DNA from: Pseudomonas sp. PB101
Lineage (GTDB): Bacteria > Pseudomonadota > Gammaproteobacteria > Pseudomonadales > Pseudomonadaceae
Reading direction: 5' to 3'
NCBI RefSeq assembly: GCF_009764265.1
Contig: NZ_RWIR01000092.1
Span: 426,581 to 490,580 of the forward strand
Length of the DNA stretch: 64,000 nt
Shown here: one piece after another, positions 17,002 to 25,723 of the stretch
Numbering within the stretch: position 1 is the first letter of the stretch
How the letters are laid out: the number at the start of each line of letters is the position of its first letter
Notes under the pieces: generated by a model
The model's database searches: none
Told to the model about the DNA's origin: nothing
What the model saw: only the letters and a program-made list of their open reading frames with translations
Made by a program: the position numbers and the translations under genes

Positions 17002-17922
17002 ATGGATCTTCGCCAGTTGCGTTACTTCATCGCCCTCGACGAACACCGCAGTTTCGTGCGCGCGGCCGAGGCCATGGGCATTACCCAGCCGGCTTTCAGC
17101 CGCAGTATTCAGGGGCTGGAACACGAATTCGGCTGCGTCCTGGTGGACCGTGGCAACAAGGATTTGCGCCCCACACCCGAAGGCCTGGTGGTGCTGCAAC
17201 ATGCCCGCAGCCTGGTGCAGGGTGCGGCGCTGCTCAGCAGCGAAGTGACGCAGATGACCAAGCTCGATGCCGGCGAACTGCGCTTCGGCTGCGGCCCGGC
17301 ACCGGCGGTGAAACTGGTGCCGGATGCGGTGGCGCAATTCATCAACGCGCACCCGAAAGTGCGCACCTGCTTCGAGGTGGATAACTGGGAAAAACTCAGC
17401 CGCGCCCTGAGCCGTGAAGAGATCGAATTCTTCATCGCCGACATCCGCCATTTCGAGTCCGATCCGAACTTCCAGACCCAGGCCCTGACGCCCAAGCGTG
17501 GCGTGTTTTTCTGCCGTCCCGGACATCCGCTGCTGGTCAAGGAGAGTCTGTCGACCAACGACATGTTCGATTACCCGCTGGCAACCACGATGATCCCGCC
17601 GGGCATTCGCAAACTGCTGGCGAACCTGAGTGGACGGGTGGATTTTTCGCCGACCATCCAGACCGAACATTTCCCGGCGCTGGTGAAAGTGGTGCTGCAA
17701 TCCAACGCGATCGGCGTGGGCACGGAGGAGGCGTTCATCGAGGACGTCGCCCAGGGATCGCTGGTGCTGCTGCACTGGCGTAATTTGCCGCAGAACATCG
17801 AGAGCATGAATGCACGCTGCGGGATCGTCAGCCGCACCGGGTTCCGCTTGTCACCCGCGGCGCGGGCGATGATCGAGACGTTGGTGGCGGTGGACAGGCA
17901 GCAGATTGCCGTCGCGGTTTAG
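17002..17922 (+). CDS. sftR: LysR-type regulator of sulfate-ester genes (SftR)
   Basis: A 306-residue LysR-type regulator (311 from the upstream ATG at 16987). I prefer 17002, which begins MDLRQLRYFIALDEHRSFVR, the usual LysR start. The winged helix has AAEAMGITQPAFSRSIQGLE. Residues about 90-300 are the periplasmic-binding-like sensor. It lies between atsK (divergent) and atsR (convergent), the position of sftR in P. putida S-313 and of PA0191 in PAO1. There SftR controls atsK, atsRBC and sftP in response to sulfate esters under sulfur limitation. Function here is by family and synteny. Confidence 0.82.
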   Translation: MDLRQLRYFIALDEHRSFVRAAEAMGITQPAFSRSIQGLEHEFGCVLVDRGNKDLRPTPEGLVVLQHARSLVQGAALLSSEVTQMTKLDAGELRFGCGPAPAVKLVPDAVAQFINAHPKVRTCFEVDNWEKLSRALSREEIEFFIADIRHFESDPNFQTQALTPKRGVFFCRPGHPLLVKESLSTNDMFDYPLATTMIPPGIRKLLANLSGRVDFSPTIQTEHFPALVKVVLQSNAIGVGTEEAFIEDVAQGSLVLLHWRNLPQNIESMNARCGIVSRTGFRLSPAARAMIETLVAVDRQQIAVAV

Positions 17923-17924
17923 GG

Positions 17925-18009
17925 CCTCATCGCGAGCAAGCTCGCTCCCACAGGAGATCTCCGGTGTTTACACGGTCGGTGTGGGAGCGAGCTTGCTCGC
18001 GATGGGGCC
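17925..18009. repeat. REP pair between convergent sftR and atsR
   Basis: Inverted copies of GTGGGAGCGAGCTTGCTCGC (left copy 17925-17953, right copy 17978-18009). It begins 3 bases after the sftR stop. Confidence 0.85.
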
Positions 18010-18027
18010 AGTGAGCTTACTGAAAAC

Positions 18028-19041
18028 TCAAAGCTTCGCCGCAGCCAACTCCGGCGCCACCCAATCACTGACCTTGAACGACTTGCGAATCAGCTTCTGC
18101 TGCGAAGCCAGGTCTACGGCATCCTGCAATTTACCCAGGAACACCGGGTCAAGCGTCGAGGGGAACACCTCGCTCAGTTTCTGATCCTGCAGATCCTGCT
18201 TGAGGATCACCGGCGGATAACTCGCCAGCCCCGACACCAGCTGAATGTAGGCGTCCTTGTTGCTGTCCTGGGTCAGCCACGTCACCGCTTGCTGTTGAGC
18301 CTTGAGCAACGTGGCGACCGCCTCGGGGTGCTCGTCGACGAACTTCCCGGTCCCCACCAGCACCGCCTGCACACTGCCGGCGCCGCCCAGGTCCTTGGTG
18401 GTCAGCGGCAACTCGGCCAGCCCCTTGGCTTGTAGTGCGGTGAGCCCGGAACCGCCCCACGAGGCATCGATCTGCTTCGCCGCCAGCGCCGCGACCGCCG
18501 CGTTGAAGTCCAGGTTGATGACTTTCACGTCCTTCTCGCTCAACCCCTGGCTGGCCAGCGCTGCATCGAAGGACAACTGGCTGGCGGTGCCACGGAAGAT
18601 CGCCACGCGTTTGCCCTTGAGGTCTTGCAGGGTCTTGATCCCCGAGCCCGGCACCACGCCGAGGTAATGCTTCACCCCACGCGCCGAGGCGCTGAGCAAG
18701 CGCGTATCCAGGCCATTGGACTTGCCGATGATGGCGGCCAGGTCGCCGAGGTAAGCCAGGTCCACCTGACCGTTGGCAAACGCCTCGTTGATCACCGGGC
18801 CTGCACCCTTGAAGAAGCTCCATTGGATATTGATGCCTTGATCGGCAAAGGCCTTTTCGAAGATCTGTTGATCGCGCAACACATCCACCACACCTCCCCC
18901 GCTGTGCTGGGTACCGGCACTCAGGTCCGGCACGGCGATGCGGATTTCCTTGAGCTCGCCGGCGTTGGCCGCGAAGGCCAGCAGCCCCGCCAGGGCCGGT
19001 GCGGCGAACAGGCTGAAAACACGTTTGAAGGGAAGGTTCAT
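18028..19041 (-). CDS. atsR: Sulfate-ester ABC transporter periplasmic binding protein (AtsR)
   Basis: A 337-residue binding protein of the SsuA/TauA/NrtT family. I start it at 19041, where AAGGAG is 8 bases upstream and the signal peptide is compact (MNLPFKRVFSLFAAPALAG, ending ANA/GELKEI). Mature landmarks are FFKGAGPVINEAFANGQVDL, AYLGDLAAIIG, KGKRVAIFRGTASQLSFDAA and DASWGGSGLTALQAKG. It should deliver sulfate esters to AtsB/AtsC, encoded divergently. In PAO1 the matching gene is next to atsBCA. Confidence 0.88.
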   Translation of the reverse strand: MNLPFKRVFSLFAAPALAGLLAFAANAGELKEIRIAVPDLSAGTQHSGGGVVDVLRDQQIFEKAFADQGINIQWSFFKGAGPVINEAFANGQVDLAYLGDLAAIIGKSNGLDTRLLSASARGVKHYLGVVPGSGIKTLQDLKGKRVAIFRGTASQLSFDAALASQGLSEKDVKVINLDFNAAVAALAAKQIDASWGGSGLTALQAKGLAELPLTTKDLGGAGSVQAVLVGTGKFVDEHPEAVATLLKAQQQAVTWLTQDSNKDAYIQLVSGLASYPPVILKQDLQDQKLSEVFPSTLDPVFLGKLQDAVDLASQQKLIRKSFKVSDWVAPELAAAKL

Positions 19042-19378
19042 GGGTGCGGCTCCTTGGGGCAACGGGCGTTGATGAACCGAAAGTAGGCCGAAGTAGAACC
19101 AACACTTAAATACTATAAATTCACATTTTTAGATCATTAGGATCTATATCAACACTGGCGGGCCTCTTGGCCGGGTATGCAGCAACGGCATCGAAAATAT
19201 TCTTCGAATGCATTGGATGCAGCGGTAGATGGAGGCCTTAAATGGTCTCGCTTATCTCTCAATAGTATTGATTTCAGTTTTTATAGATCAATTTTGCATA
19301 CACCTTGAACCCTGTGGGAGCGAGCTCGCTCCCACAAAAAAGCAGGTCTTTATTGCAACCCGACAACGGAGGTCGTTC
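19042..19378. promoter_or_regulatory. Divergent atsR/atsB intergenic region
   Basis: 337 bp without a convincing gene. It is AT-rich at 19100-19160 (AATACTATAAATTCAC, GATCATTAGGATCTATATC), which likely holds the divergent promoters and sites for CysB or SftR. A lone REP remnant is at 19310-19336. The frame open here from 19229 is only an upstream extension of atsB. Confidence 0.55.
19310..19336. repeat. Single REP remnant
   Basis: CCTGTGGGAGCGAGCTCGCT followed by CCCACA is a contracted REP palindrome that has lost the GCTTGC centre. Confidence 0.65.
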
Positions 19379-20977
19379 ATGGCCCGTGTTTCCCTTCTCA
19401 GCCTGCCGCTGGCCGCGCCGTCACTTAAAAACAGGCAACGTTGGCCAAGCCTGAGTCAACGTTTGTTGCCCTGGTTGTTGCCCACTGCCCTTTTCACCCT
19501 CTGGTGGCTGGCCAGCCGTAATCACTGGATGAGCGAGCAGATCCTGCCGGCGCCATCCCTGGTCTGGAACAGCGCCATTGAATTGTCCCGGGGCGAGTTG
19601 TGGAGCCATTTGTGGATCAGCCTGCAGCGCTTGTTCTGGGGGCTGCTGGCCGGGGTCAGCGCAGGTGCTGTCCTGGGTGCTGCGCTGGGTTTCAGTCGGC
19701 GCCTGGAGCGCCTGGTGTTTCCGACCTTTACCGGGTTGGCGCAAGTCCCGACCCTGGCCTGGATCCCCTTGTTCATGGTGCTTTTCGGCATCGGCGAAGT
19801 GCTGAAACTGGTGGTGCTGATCAAAGCCATCGTGGTGCCGGTGACCCTGCACACGCTGGTCGGTGTGCGCGATGCGCAACCCAGGCTGCGTGAAGCCGCC
19901 GCCGTGTTGCGCCTGCCCACGCACCTGTTGATCCGCCGTCTGGTGCTGCCTGCCGCACTGCCGGCATTCATGGCCGGGGTGCGCCTCGCGCTGGCCGCCG
20001 GCTGGACCTCGCTGCTGGCTGTGGAGCTGCTCGCGTCGAGTGAAGGCATTGGTTACCTGATGGTCTGGGCGCGGCAGCTGTTCATGCTCGACATCGTGTT
20101 CGTGTGCATCGTGGTGATCGGCTTGATCGGCGTGGCGATGGATCGCGGCATCGGTCTGCTGGACAGGAAACTGGTGCACTGGCCGCACCCGGCCACCGCC
20201 GAAATCCGTCGCGGGCCGCGTTATCAAGGTTGGCAGCGCGTGCAACCGTGGCTGCTGCCGTTGGCGCTGCTGGCGTTGTGGCAACTGGCCTCGGACCTAC
20301 AGTGGATTGACCCGAACATTCTGGTCAGCCCGCTGGCCGTCCTGCAGACAACCCAGGATGGTCTGCTCGACGGCACACTGCTCGGCGGCATGGCCCTGAG
20401 CCTGGGTCGCACCCTTGGCGGATTGCTGCTCGGTGGCGGGCTTGGGTTTGCCCTGGGGCTGCTGCTGGGTTTGTCGCGCACCAGTGAACGCGTGCTCGGC
20501 CCAACCCTCGCCGCCGTCCGCCAGATCGCCATTTTTGCCTGGGTGCCGCTGCTCACTGCGTGGTTCGGCCTGGGTGAACTGGCCAAGTGGGTGTTCGTTG
20601 CCCTCGCCGCCTTTTTCCCGCTGTTCATCGCCACCCAACGCAGCGTTGCCAATCTGTCGCCGCAATTGAACGAGGCCGCACAAGTGTTGCGCCTGAATGT
20701 GCGCCAGCGTCTCGCTCGACTGGTGTTGCCGGGCGCTGCGCCGGGAATTTTTGCAGGACTTCGCCTGAGCCTGATCTACGCCTGGCTCGGCACCATCGGC
20801 GCCGAATACTTCATGCCGTCCAACGGCGGCATCGGCAGCCAGATGATCGGCGCCCAGCAACTGCTGCGCATGGACCTGATCATGGCCGGCATGTTGCTGG
20901 TAGGCCTGACCGGCGCCCTGCTCAACCTCATTGGCCAACGCCTGGAAATCCGCGCCACCCGCTGGAGACACGCATGA
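19379..20977 (+). CDS. atsB: Double-length ABC permease for sulfate esters (AtsB)
   Basis: A 532-residue protein made of two SsuC/TauC-type permease halves in tandem. I start it at 19379, with ACGGAGG about 8 bases upstream. Each half has the inner-membrane EAA loop that contacts the ATPase: RLREAAAVLRLPTHLLIRRL in half one and QLNEAAQVLRLNVRQRLARL in half two. Each half also has its own set of about six membrane helices and a WQLASDLQWI/WWLASRNHWM-like lead-in. One chain therefore supplies both transmembrane domains. The same fused form is known for AtsB of the P. putida and P. aeruginosa ats systems. The stop overlaps the atsC start (ATGA), so the two are translationally coupled. Confidence 0.9.
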   Translation: MARVSLLSLPLAAPSLKNRQRWPSLSQRLLPWLLPTALFTLWWLASRNHWMSEQILPAPSLVWNSAIELSRGELWSHLWISLQRLFWGLLAGVSAGAVLGAALGFSRRLERLVFPTFTGLAQVPTLAWIPLFMVLFGIGEVLKLVVLIKAIVVPVTLHTLVGVRDAQPRLREAAAVLRLPTHLLIRRLVLPAALPAFMAGVRLALAAGWTSLLAVELLASSEGIGYLMVWARQLFMLDIVFVCIVVIGLIGVAMDRGIGLLDRKLVHWPHPATAEIRRGPRYQGWQRVQPWLLPLALLALWQLASDLQWIDPNILVSPLAVLQTTQDGLLDGTLLGGMALSLGRTLGGLLLGGGLGFALGLLLGLSRTSERVLGPTLAAVRQIAIFAWVPLLTAWFGLGELAKWVFVALAAFFPLFIATQRSVANLSPQLNEAAQVLRLNVRQRLARLVLPGAAPGIFAGLRLSLIYAWLGTIGAEYFMPSNGGIGSQMIGAQQLLRMDLIMAGMLLVGLTGALLNLIGQRLEIRATRWRHA

Positions 20978-21789
20978 ACGCACCGATTGTCAGCTTCAAT
21001 CACGTGGGCAAAACCTTCGACGTCGACGGCTTCGAACTGGAAGCCATTCGCGAATTCAACCTGGACATCGCCGAGGGCGAGTTCGTCGCCATCGTCGGCT
21101 CCAGCGGTTGCGGTAAATCCACCTTGCTGCGACTGCTGGTAGGCCTCGATAGACAATTTCGCGGGCAGATCAGCGTGGACGGCAAAGCCGTCACCGGCAT
21201 CGGCGACGAGCGCGGCATCGTCTTTCAGGAGCATCGCTTGTTCCCGTGGCTGAGCGTGGCCGACAACATCGGCCTGGGCCTGGTCAACGAGCCGTTGAGC
21301 GCTGCGCAAAGGCACAAGCGCATCCATGACTTCATCGAACTGGTGGGCCTCGGTGATTTCGCCCGCGCCTATCCACACCAACTCTCCGGCGGCATGGCGC
21401 AGCGCGTGGCCATTGCTCGCGGCCTGGTGGCCAGCCCACGGATTCTGCTGCTGGACGAACCCTTCGGCGCCCTCGATGCGCTGACCCGCCAGCAGATGCA
21501 GGACGAACTCCTGGCGATCCGCGCGCGGGCAAAAATCACCACCATCCTGGTCACCCACGATGTCGAGGAGGCGATCTTCCTCGCCGACCGCGTGGTCGTG
21601 ATGGAACCGCGTCCGGGACGGATCAAGCAGGTGGTCGACATTGCCCTGCCGCATCCTCGCCAGCGCAGCAGTTTCGACTTCCACCAGCTGCGCGAAGAAC
21701 TGCTTCACGAACTCACCAGCGACGATCACTACCAGCCCCCCGTGCCGGTGCAGGTCCGCGATCTGCCGCTGTCCTTCATTGCCTACTGA
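20974..21789 (+). CDS. atsC: ABC transporter ATPase for sulfate esters (AtsC)
   Basis: A 271-residue ABC ATPase of the SsuB/TauB group. I start it at the ATG at 20974, which overlaps the atsB stop; the open frame upstream of it lies inside atsB and is not coding. Walker A is VGSSGCGKSTLLR, the signature LSGGMAQRVAIARGL, Walker B ILLLDEPFGALD and the switch His lies in ILVTHDVEEAIFLADR. It powers AtsB. Third gene of atsB-atsC-atsA; atsA follows 15 bases later. Confidence 0.92.
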   Translation: MNAPIVSFNHVGKTFDVDGFELEAIREFNLDIAEGEFVAIVGSSGCGKSTLLRLLVGLDRQFRGQISVDGKAVTGIGDERGIVFQEHRLFPWLSVADNIGLGLVNEPLSAAQRHKRIHDFIELVGLGDFARAYPHQLSGGMAQRVAIARGLVASPRILLLDEPFGALDALTRQQMQDELLAIRARAKITTILVTHDVEEAIFLADRVVVMEPRPGRIKQVVDIALPHPRQRSSFDFHQLREELLHELTSDDHYQPPVPVQVRDLPLSFIAY

Positions 21790-21804
21790 AAAAGGAAATC
21801 ATTG

Positions 21805-23415
21805 ATGCCACAACGTCCCAACTTTCTTGTGATCCTGGCCGACGATCTGGGCTTTTCCGACCTCGGCGCCTTCGGTGGCGAAATCAATACGCCGAACCTC
21901 GATGCCTTGGCCAACAATGGCCTGCGCCTGACCGACTTTCACACCGCGCCGACCTGCTCGCCGACTCGTTCGATGCTGCTCACCGGTACCGACCACCACA
22001 TCGCCGGCATCGGCACCATGGCCGAAGCGCTGACACCGGACCTGATCGGCAAACCGGGTTACGAAGGGCACTTGAACGACCGCGTGGTCGCCCTGCCCGA
22101 GCTGCTGCGCGAGGCCGGTTATCAGACCTTGATGAGCGGCAAATGGCACCTGGGCCTGACCGCAGAACTGGCGCCCCACGCCCGGGGTTTCGAGCGTTCG
22201 TTTTCGCTGCTGCCGGGCGCGGCCAACCATTACGGCTTCGAGCCGACCTACGATGAAACGACGCCAAGGCTGCTCAAGTCCACCCCGGCGCTGTACATCG
22301 AAGACGACCAATTCATCGATGAACTGCCCAAGGATTTCTATTCCTCCGATGCCTTTGGCGACAAGCTGCTGCAATACCTCAAGGAGCGTGACCAGACCCG
22401 GCCGTTCTTCGCCTACCTGCCGTTTTCCGCACCGCACTGGCCGTTGCAGGCGCCCGCCGATGTGGTCGAAAAATACCGTGGCCGCTATGACGCAGGCCCG
22501 GAGGTGCTGCGACTTGAGCGCCTGGAAAAGCTCAAGCAACTCGGCTTGATCGAAGCCGATGTCGAGCCCCATCCACTGATCCAGCTGAGCGCACAATGGG
22601 ATGCCCTGAGCGAAGAACAGCGGCAGATTTCCGCACGGGCCATGGAGGTGTATGCGGCGATGGTCGAGCGCATGGACTGGAACATCGGCCGTGTCGTCGA
22701 CTACCTGCGCCAGCAAGGGCAACTGGACAACACCTTCATCCTGTTCATGTCCGACAACGGCGCCGAAGGGGCGCTGCTCGAAGCCTTCCCGAAATTCGGC
22801 CCGCAGCTGCTGACCTATCTCAACCAGCATTACGACAACAGCCTGGACAACATCGGCCGCGCCAACTCCTACGTCTGGTACGGGCCGAACTGGGCGCAAG
22901 TGGCGACCGCGCCGTCGCGGTTGTTCAAGGCCTTCACCACCGAAGGCGGCATTCGCGTTCCGGCGCTGGTGCATTACCCGCAGCTGCCGCTCAAGGGGCA
23001 GATCAGCCACGGTTTCGGCACAGTGATGGACATCACGCCGACCATTCTCGACCTCGCCGGCGTGCGCCATCCGGGCAAGCAATGGCACGGCAAACCCGTG
23101 GCGGAAGTTCGCGGCAAATCGTGGCTGGGGTTTCTGTCGGGCGAGACCGCGCAGGTGCATGACGAGCACACCGTCACCGGTTGGGAGTTGTTCGGGCGGC
23201 GGGCGATTCGACAAGGTCAATGGAAGGCGGTGTACATCCCCGGGCCGGTAGGGCCGGCGACCTGGCAGCTGTATGACCTGGGCAGTGATCCGGGGGAGAT
23301 TCACGACCTGGCGTTGAGCCAACCGCAGAAGCTGAATGCCTTGATCGAGCATTGGCAAAAGTATGTGGATGAGACCGGGGTGATCTTGAGTGAGTCGCCG
23401 TTTCAGCCGGATTGA
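21805..23415 (+). CDS. atsA: Arylsulfatase (AtsA)
   Basis: A 536-residue type I sulfatase that hydrolyses aryl sulfate esters to a phenol and sulfate. The active-site motif CSPTR (TAPTCSPTRSMLLTG) puts the Cys that becomes formylglycine at residue 51, the same number as in P. aeruginosa AtsA, and the length is the same. Metal ligands are visible in VILADDLGFSD near the start and SDNGAEG in the second half. Lys/His partners are in SGKWHLG and SAPHWPLQAP. The start is ATG at 21805 with AAAGGAA upstream. It has no signal peptide, as expected for a cytoplasmic enzyme matured by an Fe-S or FGE-type maturase, which is not in the window. It closes the atsBCA operon. Confidence 0.94.
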   Translation: MPQRPNFLVILADDLGFSDLGAFGGEINTPNLDALANNGLRLTDFHTAPTCSPTRSMLLTGTDHHIAGIGTMAEALTPDLIGKPGYEGHLNDRVVALPELLREAGYQTLMSGKWHLGLTAELAPHARGFERSFSLLPGAANHYGFEPTYDETTPRLLKSTPALYIEDDQFIDELPKDFYSSDAFGDKLLQYLKERDQTRPFFAYLPFSAPHWPLQAPADVVEKYRGRYDAGPEVLRLERLEKLKQLGLIEADVEPHPLIQLSAQWDALSEEQRQISARAMEVYAAMVERMDWNIGRVVDYLRQQGQLDNTFILFMSDNGAEGALLEAFPKFGPQLLTYLNQHYDNSLDNIGRANSYVWYGPNWAQVATAPSRLFKAFTTEGGIRVPALVHYPQLPLKGQISHGFGTVMDITPTILDLAGVRHPGKQWHGKPVAEVRGKSWLGFLSGETAQVHDEHTVTGWELFGRRAIRQGQWKAVYIPGPVGPATWQLYDLGSDPGEIHDLALSQPQKLNALIEHWQKYVDETGVILSESPFQPD

Positions 23416-23430
23416 TGTTGCCTGATCCGG

Positions 23431-23531
23431 CCCCTTCGCGGGCAAGCCCGCTCCCACAGGGATTTGTGCTGAACGCAAACTTCGCATTCGCCACAGAAAC
23501 CTGTGGGAGCGGGCTTGCCCGCGAAAGGGCC
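23431..23531. repeat. REP pair between convergent atsA and desaturase genes
   Basis: Inverted copies of GTGGGAGCGGGCTTGCCCGC (23431-23460 and 23500-23531), 15 bases after the atsA stop. Confidence 0.85.
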
Positions 23532-23544
23532 CTTTCAAACACTA

Positions 23545-24618
23545 CTAAGCCTGCGCCGTACGCACCTTCTCCCCAACCACTTCGTCCTTGCGCTCAAACC
23601 TGTTAGCCCGCGCAAACGTGCCGAAATCATTGAACCGCACACCCATCTCCCGCATCACCTTGTGCCCCACCGGCACGGTCAACTGGCGGATGTAGAACGG
23701 TTCCTTCACCACAAAGTGATGAATCCCGTGGCTACTGCCGAAATTGAAGCAGAACGCCTGCAACGGCCACAGCCACCACGCGTTGAGCACCTGGGTCTGC
23801 TGCATCACGTTGCCCGGTTCCACGTCACCGTAGTAGTGCATGTTCGAGCTGATGAAGTGCAGGCAGAACGTGCGCAACACGTTCGGGCCGATGATCACGA
23901 CTGCCGCGATGTCGATCACCTGCATCACCGACAACGTCGTCGCCGACCACTCGATCGGTGCGCCCAGTAGATATGCAACACCATTCGCTGCGTGGAAACC
24001 GAGAAACACGTACCACGCGCCCCAATGCATCAGCGCCAGCGGCGCATACACCTTCAGGGTGCGCTGGACGATGCTGATCTTTTGCGCCCAGGTCTTGGCT
24101 CGCAGCATGCGGATGAACGACGACATCATGTTGTCGCCAATCATCAAGAATCGCGCGATGCCCCATGGCTCGCCGTTGGTGATGGCGCGTTCTTCCATAT
24201 CGGTTTCAGAACCCGACACCTTATGGTGATTGAGGTGCAGATGGCGGCGAATCCATGGGTTGATGGTGCTTGGCCGCGCCAGCCATACCAGGCCCATCAT
24301 CAGGTTGTGCGGCACTTTCTGCTTGCGGAAGTACATGCTGTGGATCAGGTCGTGTTCCAGCTCATGGGTCAGCGAAGCGAAAAATGCATTGAGCAGCAGG
24401 CACGCCCACCAGGCCATGTGCCCGGTGATATAGAGCGCCGCCGAACCGACCATGCCCGCCAGGGCGAAGGCCAGAATGCCCGCGCCGAGGGCGTCCTGAT
24501 GCTTGAGAATCGGGTATTGCGCGCGCAACTCGACGCCTTTGGCCAGTACCACTTCACGGATATGCGCAGATCGTTGTGCTGCATTCAGTCGCTGGGGGCT
24601 TGCAGAAGTACCGCTCAT
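23545..24618 (-). CDS. Membrane fatty-acid desaturase
   Basis: A 357-residue integral membrane di-iron desaturase/hydroxylase. The three His boxes are HELEHDLIH, HLHLNHHK (from RRHLHLNHHKVSG) and HGIHHFV, spaced around four predicted membrane helices. GAGGA precedes the ATG. It differs from DesA, encoded at 35 kb, in box arrangement and in lacking the long C-terminal extension. It is divergent from an AraC-family gene 100 bases away that probably controls it. The exact substrate (acyl chain position or hydrocarbon) cannot be told. Confidence 0.85.
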   Translation of the reverse strand: MSGTSASPQRLNAAQRSAHIREVVLAKGVELRAQYPILKHQDALGAGILAFALAGMVGSAALYITGHMAWWACLLLNAFFASLTHELEHDLIHSMYFRKQKVPHNLMMGLVWLARPSTINPWIRRHLHLNHHKVSGSETDMEERAITNGEPWGIARFLMIGDNMMSSFIRMLRAKTWAQKISIVQRTLKVYAPLALMHWGAWYVFLGFHAANGVAYLLGAPIEWSATTLSVMQVIDIAAVVIIGPNVLRTFCLHFISSNMHYYGDVEPGNVMQQTQVLNAWWLWPLQAFCFNFGSSHGIHHFVVKEPFYIRQLTVPVGHKVMREMGVRFNDFGTFARANRFERKDEVVGEKVRTAQA

Positions 24619-24718
24619 GCTTCCATCCTCTGGTTATTGATGGTTGCATCCTGCCTTGCGGAGCCTCGCAACGCGGTAGCCGAGAACGCCAACCTGTTGA
24701 CCGGAAGCGCCAATCAGC

Positions 24719-25723
24719 ATGACTGAACCGACCTCCCTCGCCAGCTGGACCCGCGCCCTGCGCAAGCAACTCGATGCCCTCGGTATCGACAGCACTGCCC
24801 TGTGCCAGCAAGCCGGGCTCGACCCCAACCTGATGGACGACCCGAACGCGCGCTATCCGCTGTCGCGCACCACGCAGCTGTGGCAATTGGCGGTACTGGC
24901 CAGCGGCGACCCGGCGATCGGTTTGCGGGTGTCGCGCTTCGTCAGCCCGACCACCTTCCATGCGCTGGGTTATGCGCTGGTGGCCAGCGGCAGTTTGCGG
25001 GAGGTGTTCGAACGTATCGTGCGCTATCACCAGGTCGTCAGCGATGCCCTGGAACTGGAACTGACCCGCGCTGAAGACCGCTACCGTTTCCGACTGAATA
25101 TCCCTGCCGGCAACCCGGCTCCGGCGTTCGAAGCCATCGATGCGTTCATGGCGATTTACGTGCGCACCTGCCGCAATCGCCTGGGCCGCGACTACGCGCC
25201 GCTGGCGACCTACCTGCGCCGCCCGGAGCCGGCCGACGCGCACCAATGGCATAAAGTCTTTCGCTCGCCCGTGCACTTCGGCGCCGACGAAGACCGACTG
25301 GAATTTTCCCTCGTCGACTTCGACAGTCACCTGGATGACGCCAACCCGGAACTGGCCGAGCACAATGAGACGGTGCTCAAGCGCACCCTGGCGCAACTCA
25401 AGCCGTTGACCTGGGAGCGCAAGGTCCGCGACGCCATCGAGGAACAACTGCCCGAAGGCGAACCCAGCGCCGAACACATCGCCAAGGCCCTGCACCTGAG
25501 CCTGCGCAGCCTGCAACGGCACCTGGCCGATGAAGGCTGCCGGTTCGACACGCTGCTCAACGAAAGCCGCGAAAACCTCGCGTTGCTGCACCTGCGTGAC
25601 CCGCAGGTGTCGCTGAGCGAAATCAGTTATCTGCTCGGTTTTGCCGACACCAGCAGCTTCAGCCGCGCGTTCAAGCGCTGGACCGGGATGACGCCGGGGC
25701 AGTTTCGGGATGGGTTGCGCTGA
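24719..25723 (+). CDS. AraC-family transcriptional regulator
   Basis: A 334-residue AraC/XylS regulator of the OruR/ArgR-like kind. It has an N-terminal Arabinose_bd-type sensor domain (residues about 20-200; SRTTQLWQLAVLASGDPAIG) and a C-terminal double helix-turn-helix (about 235-330) with HIAKALHLSLRSLQRHLADE and the closing signature LGFADTSSFSRAFKRWTGMT. Divergent from the desaturase gene, 100 bases apart, so it is the likely regulator of that gene, perhaps responding to a fatty acid or hydrocarbon. Confidence 0.85.
   Translation: MTEPTSLASWTRALRKQLDALGIDSTALCQQAGLDPNLMDDPNARYPLSRTTQLWQLAVLASGDPAIGLRVSRFVSPTTFHALGYALVASGSLREVFERIVRYHQVVSDALELELTRAEDRYRFRLNIPAGNPAPAFEAIDAFMAIYVRTCRNRLGRDYAPLATYLRRPEPADAHQWHKVFRSPVHFGADEDRLEFSLVDFDSHLDDANPELAEHNETVLKRTLAQLKPLTWERKVRDAIEEQLPEGEPSAEHIAKALHLSLRSLQRHLADEGCRFDTLLNESRENLALLHLRDPQVSLSEISYLLGFADTSSFSRAFKRWTGMTPGQFRDGLR

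Noticed and set aside
21799..23538. A 579-residue open frame on the minus strand
   Set aside because: It is antisense to arylsulfatase atsA and runs into the REP pair; composition is that of a shadow frame.
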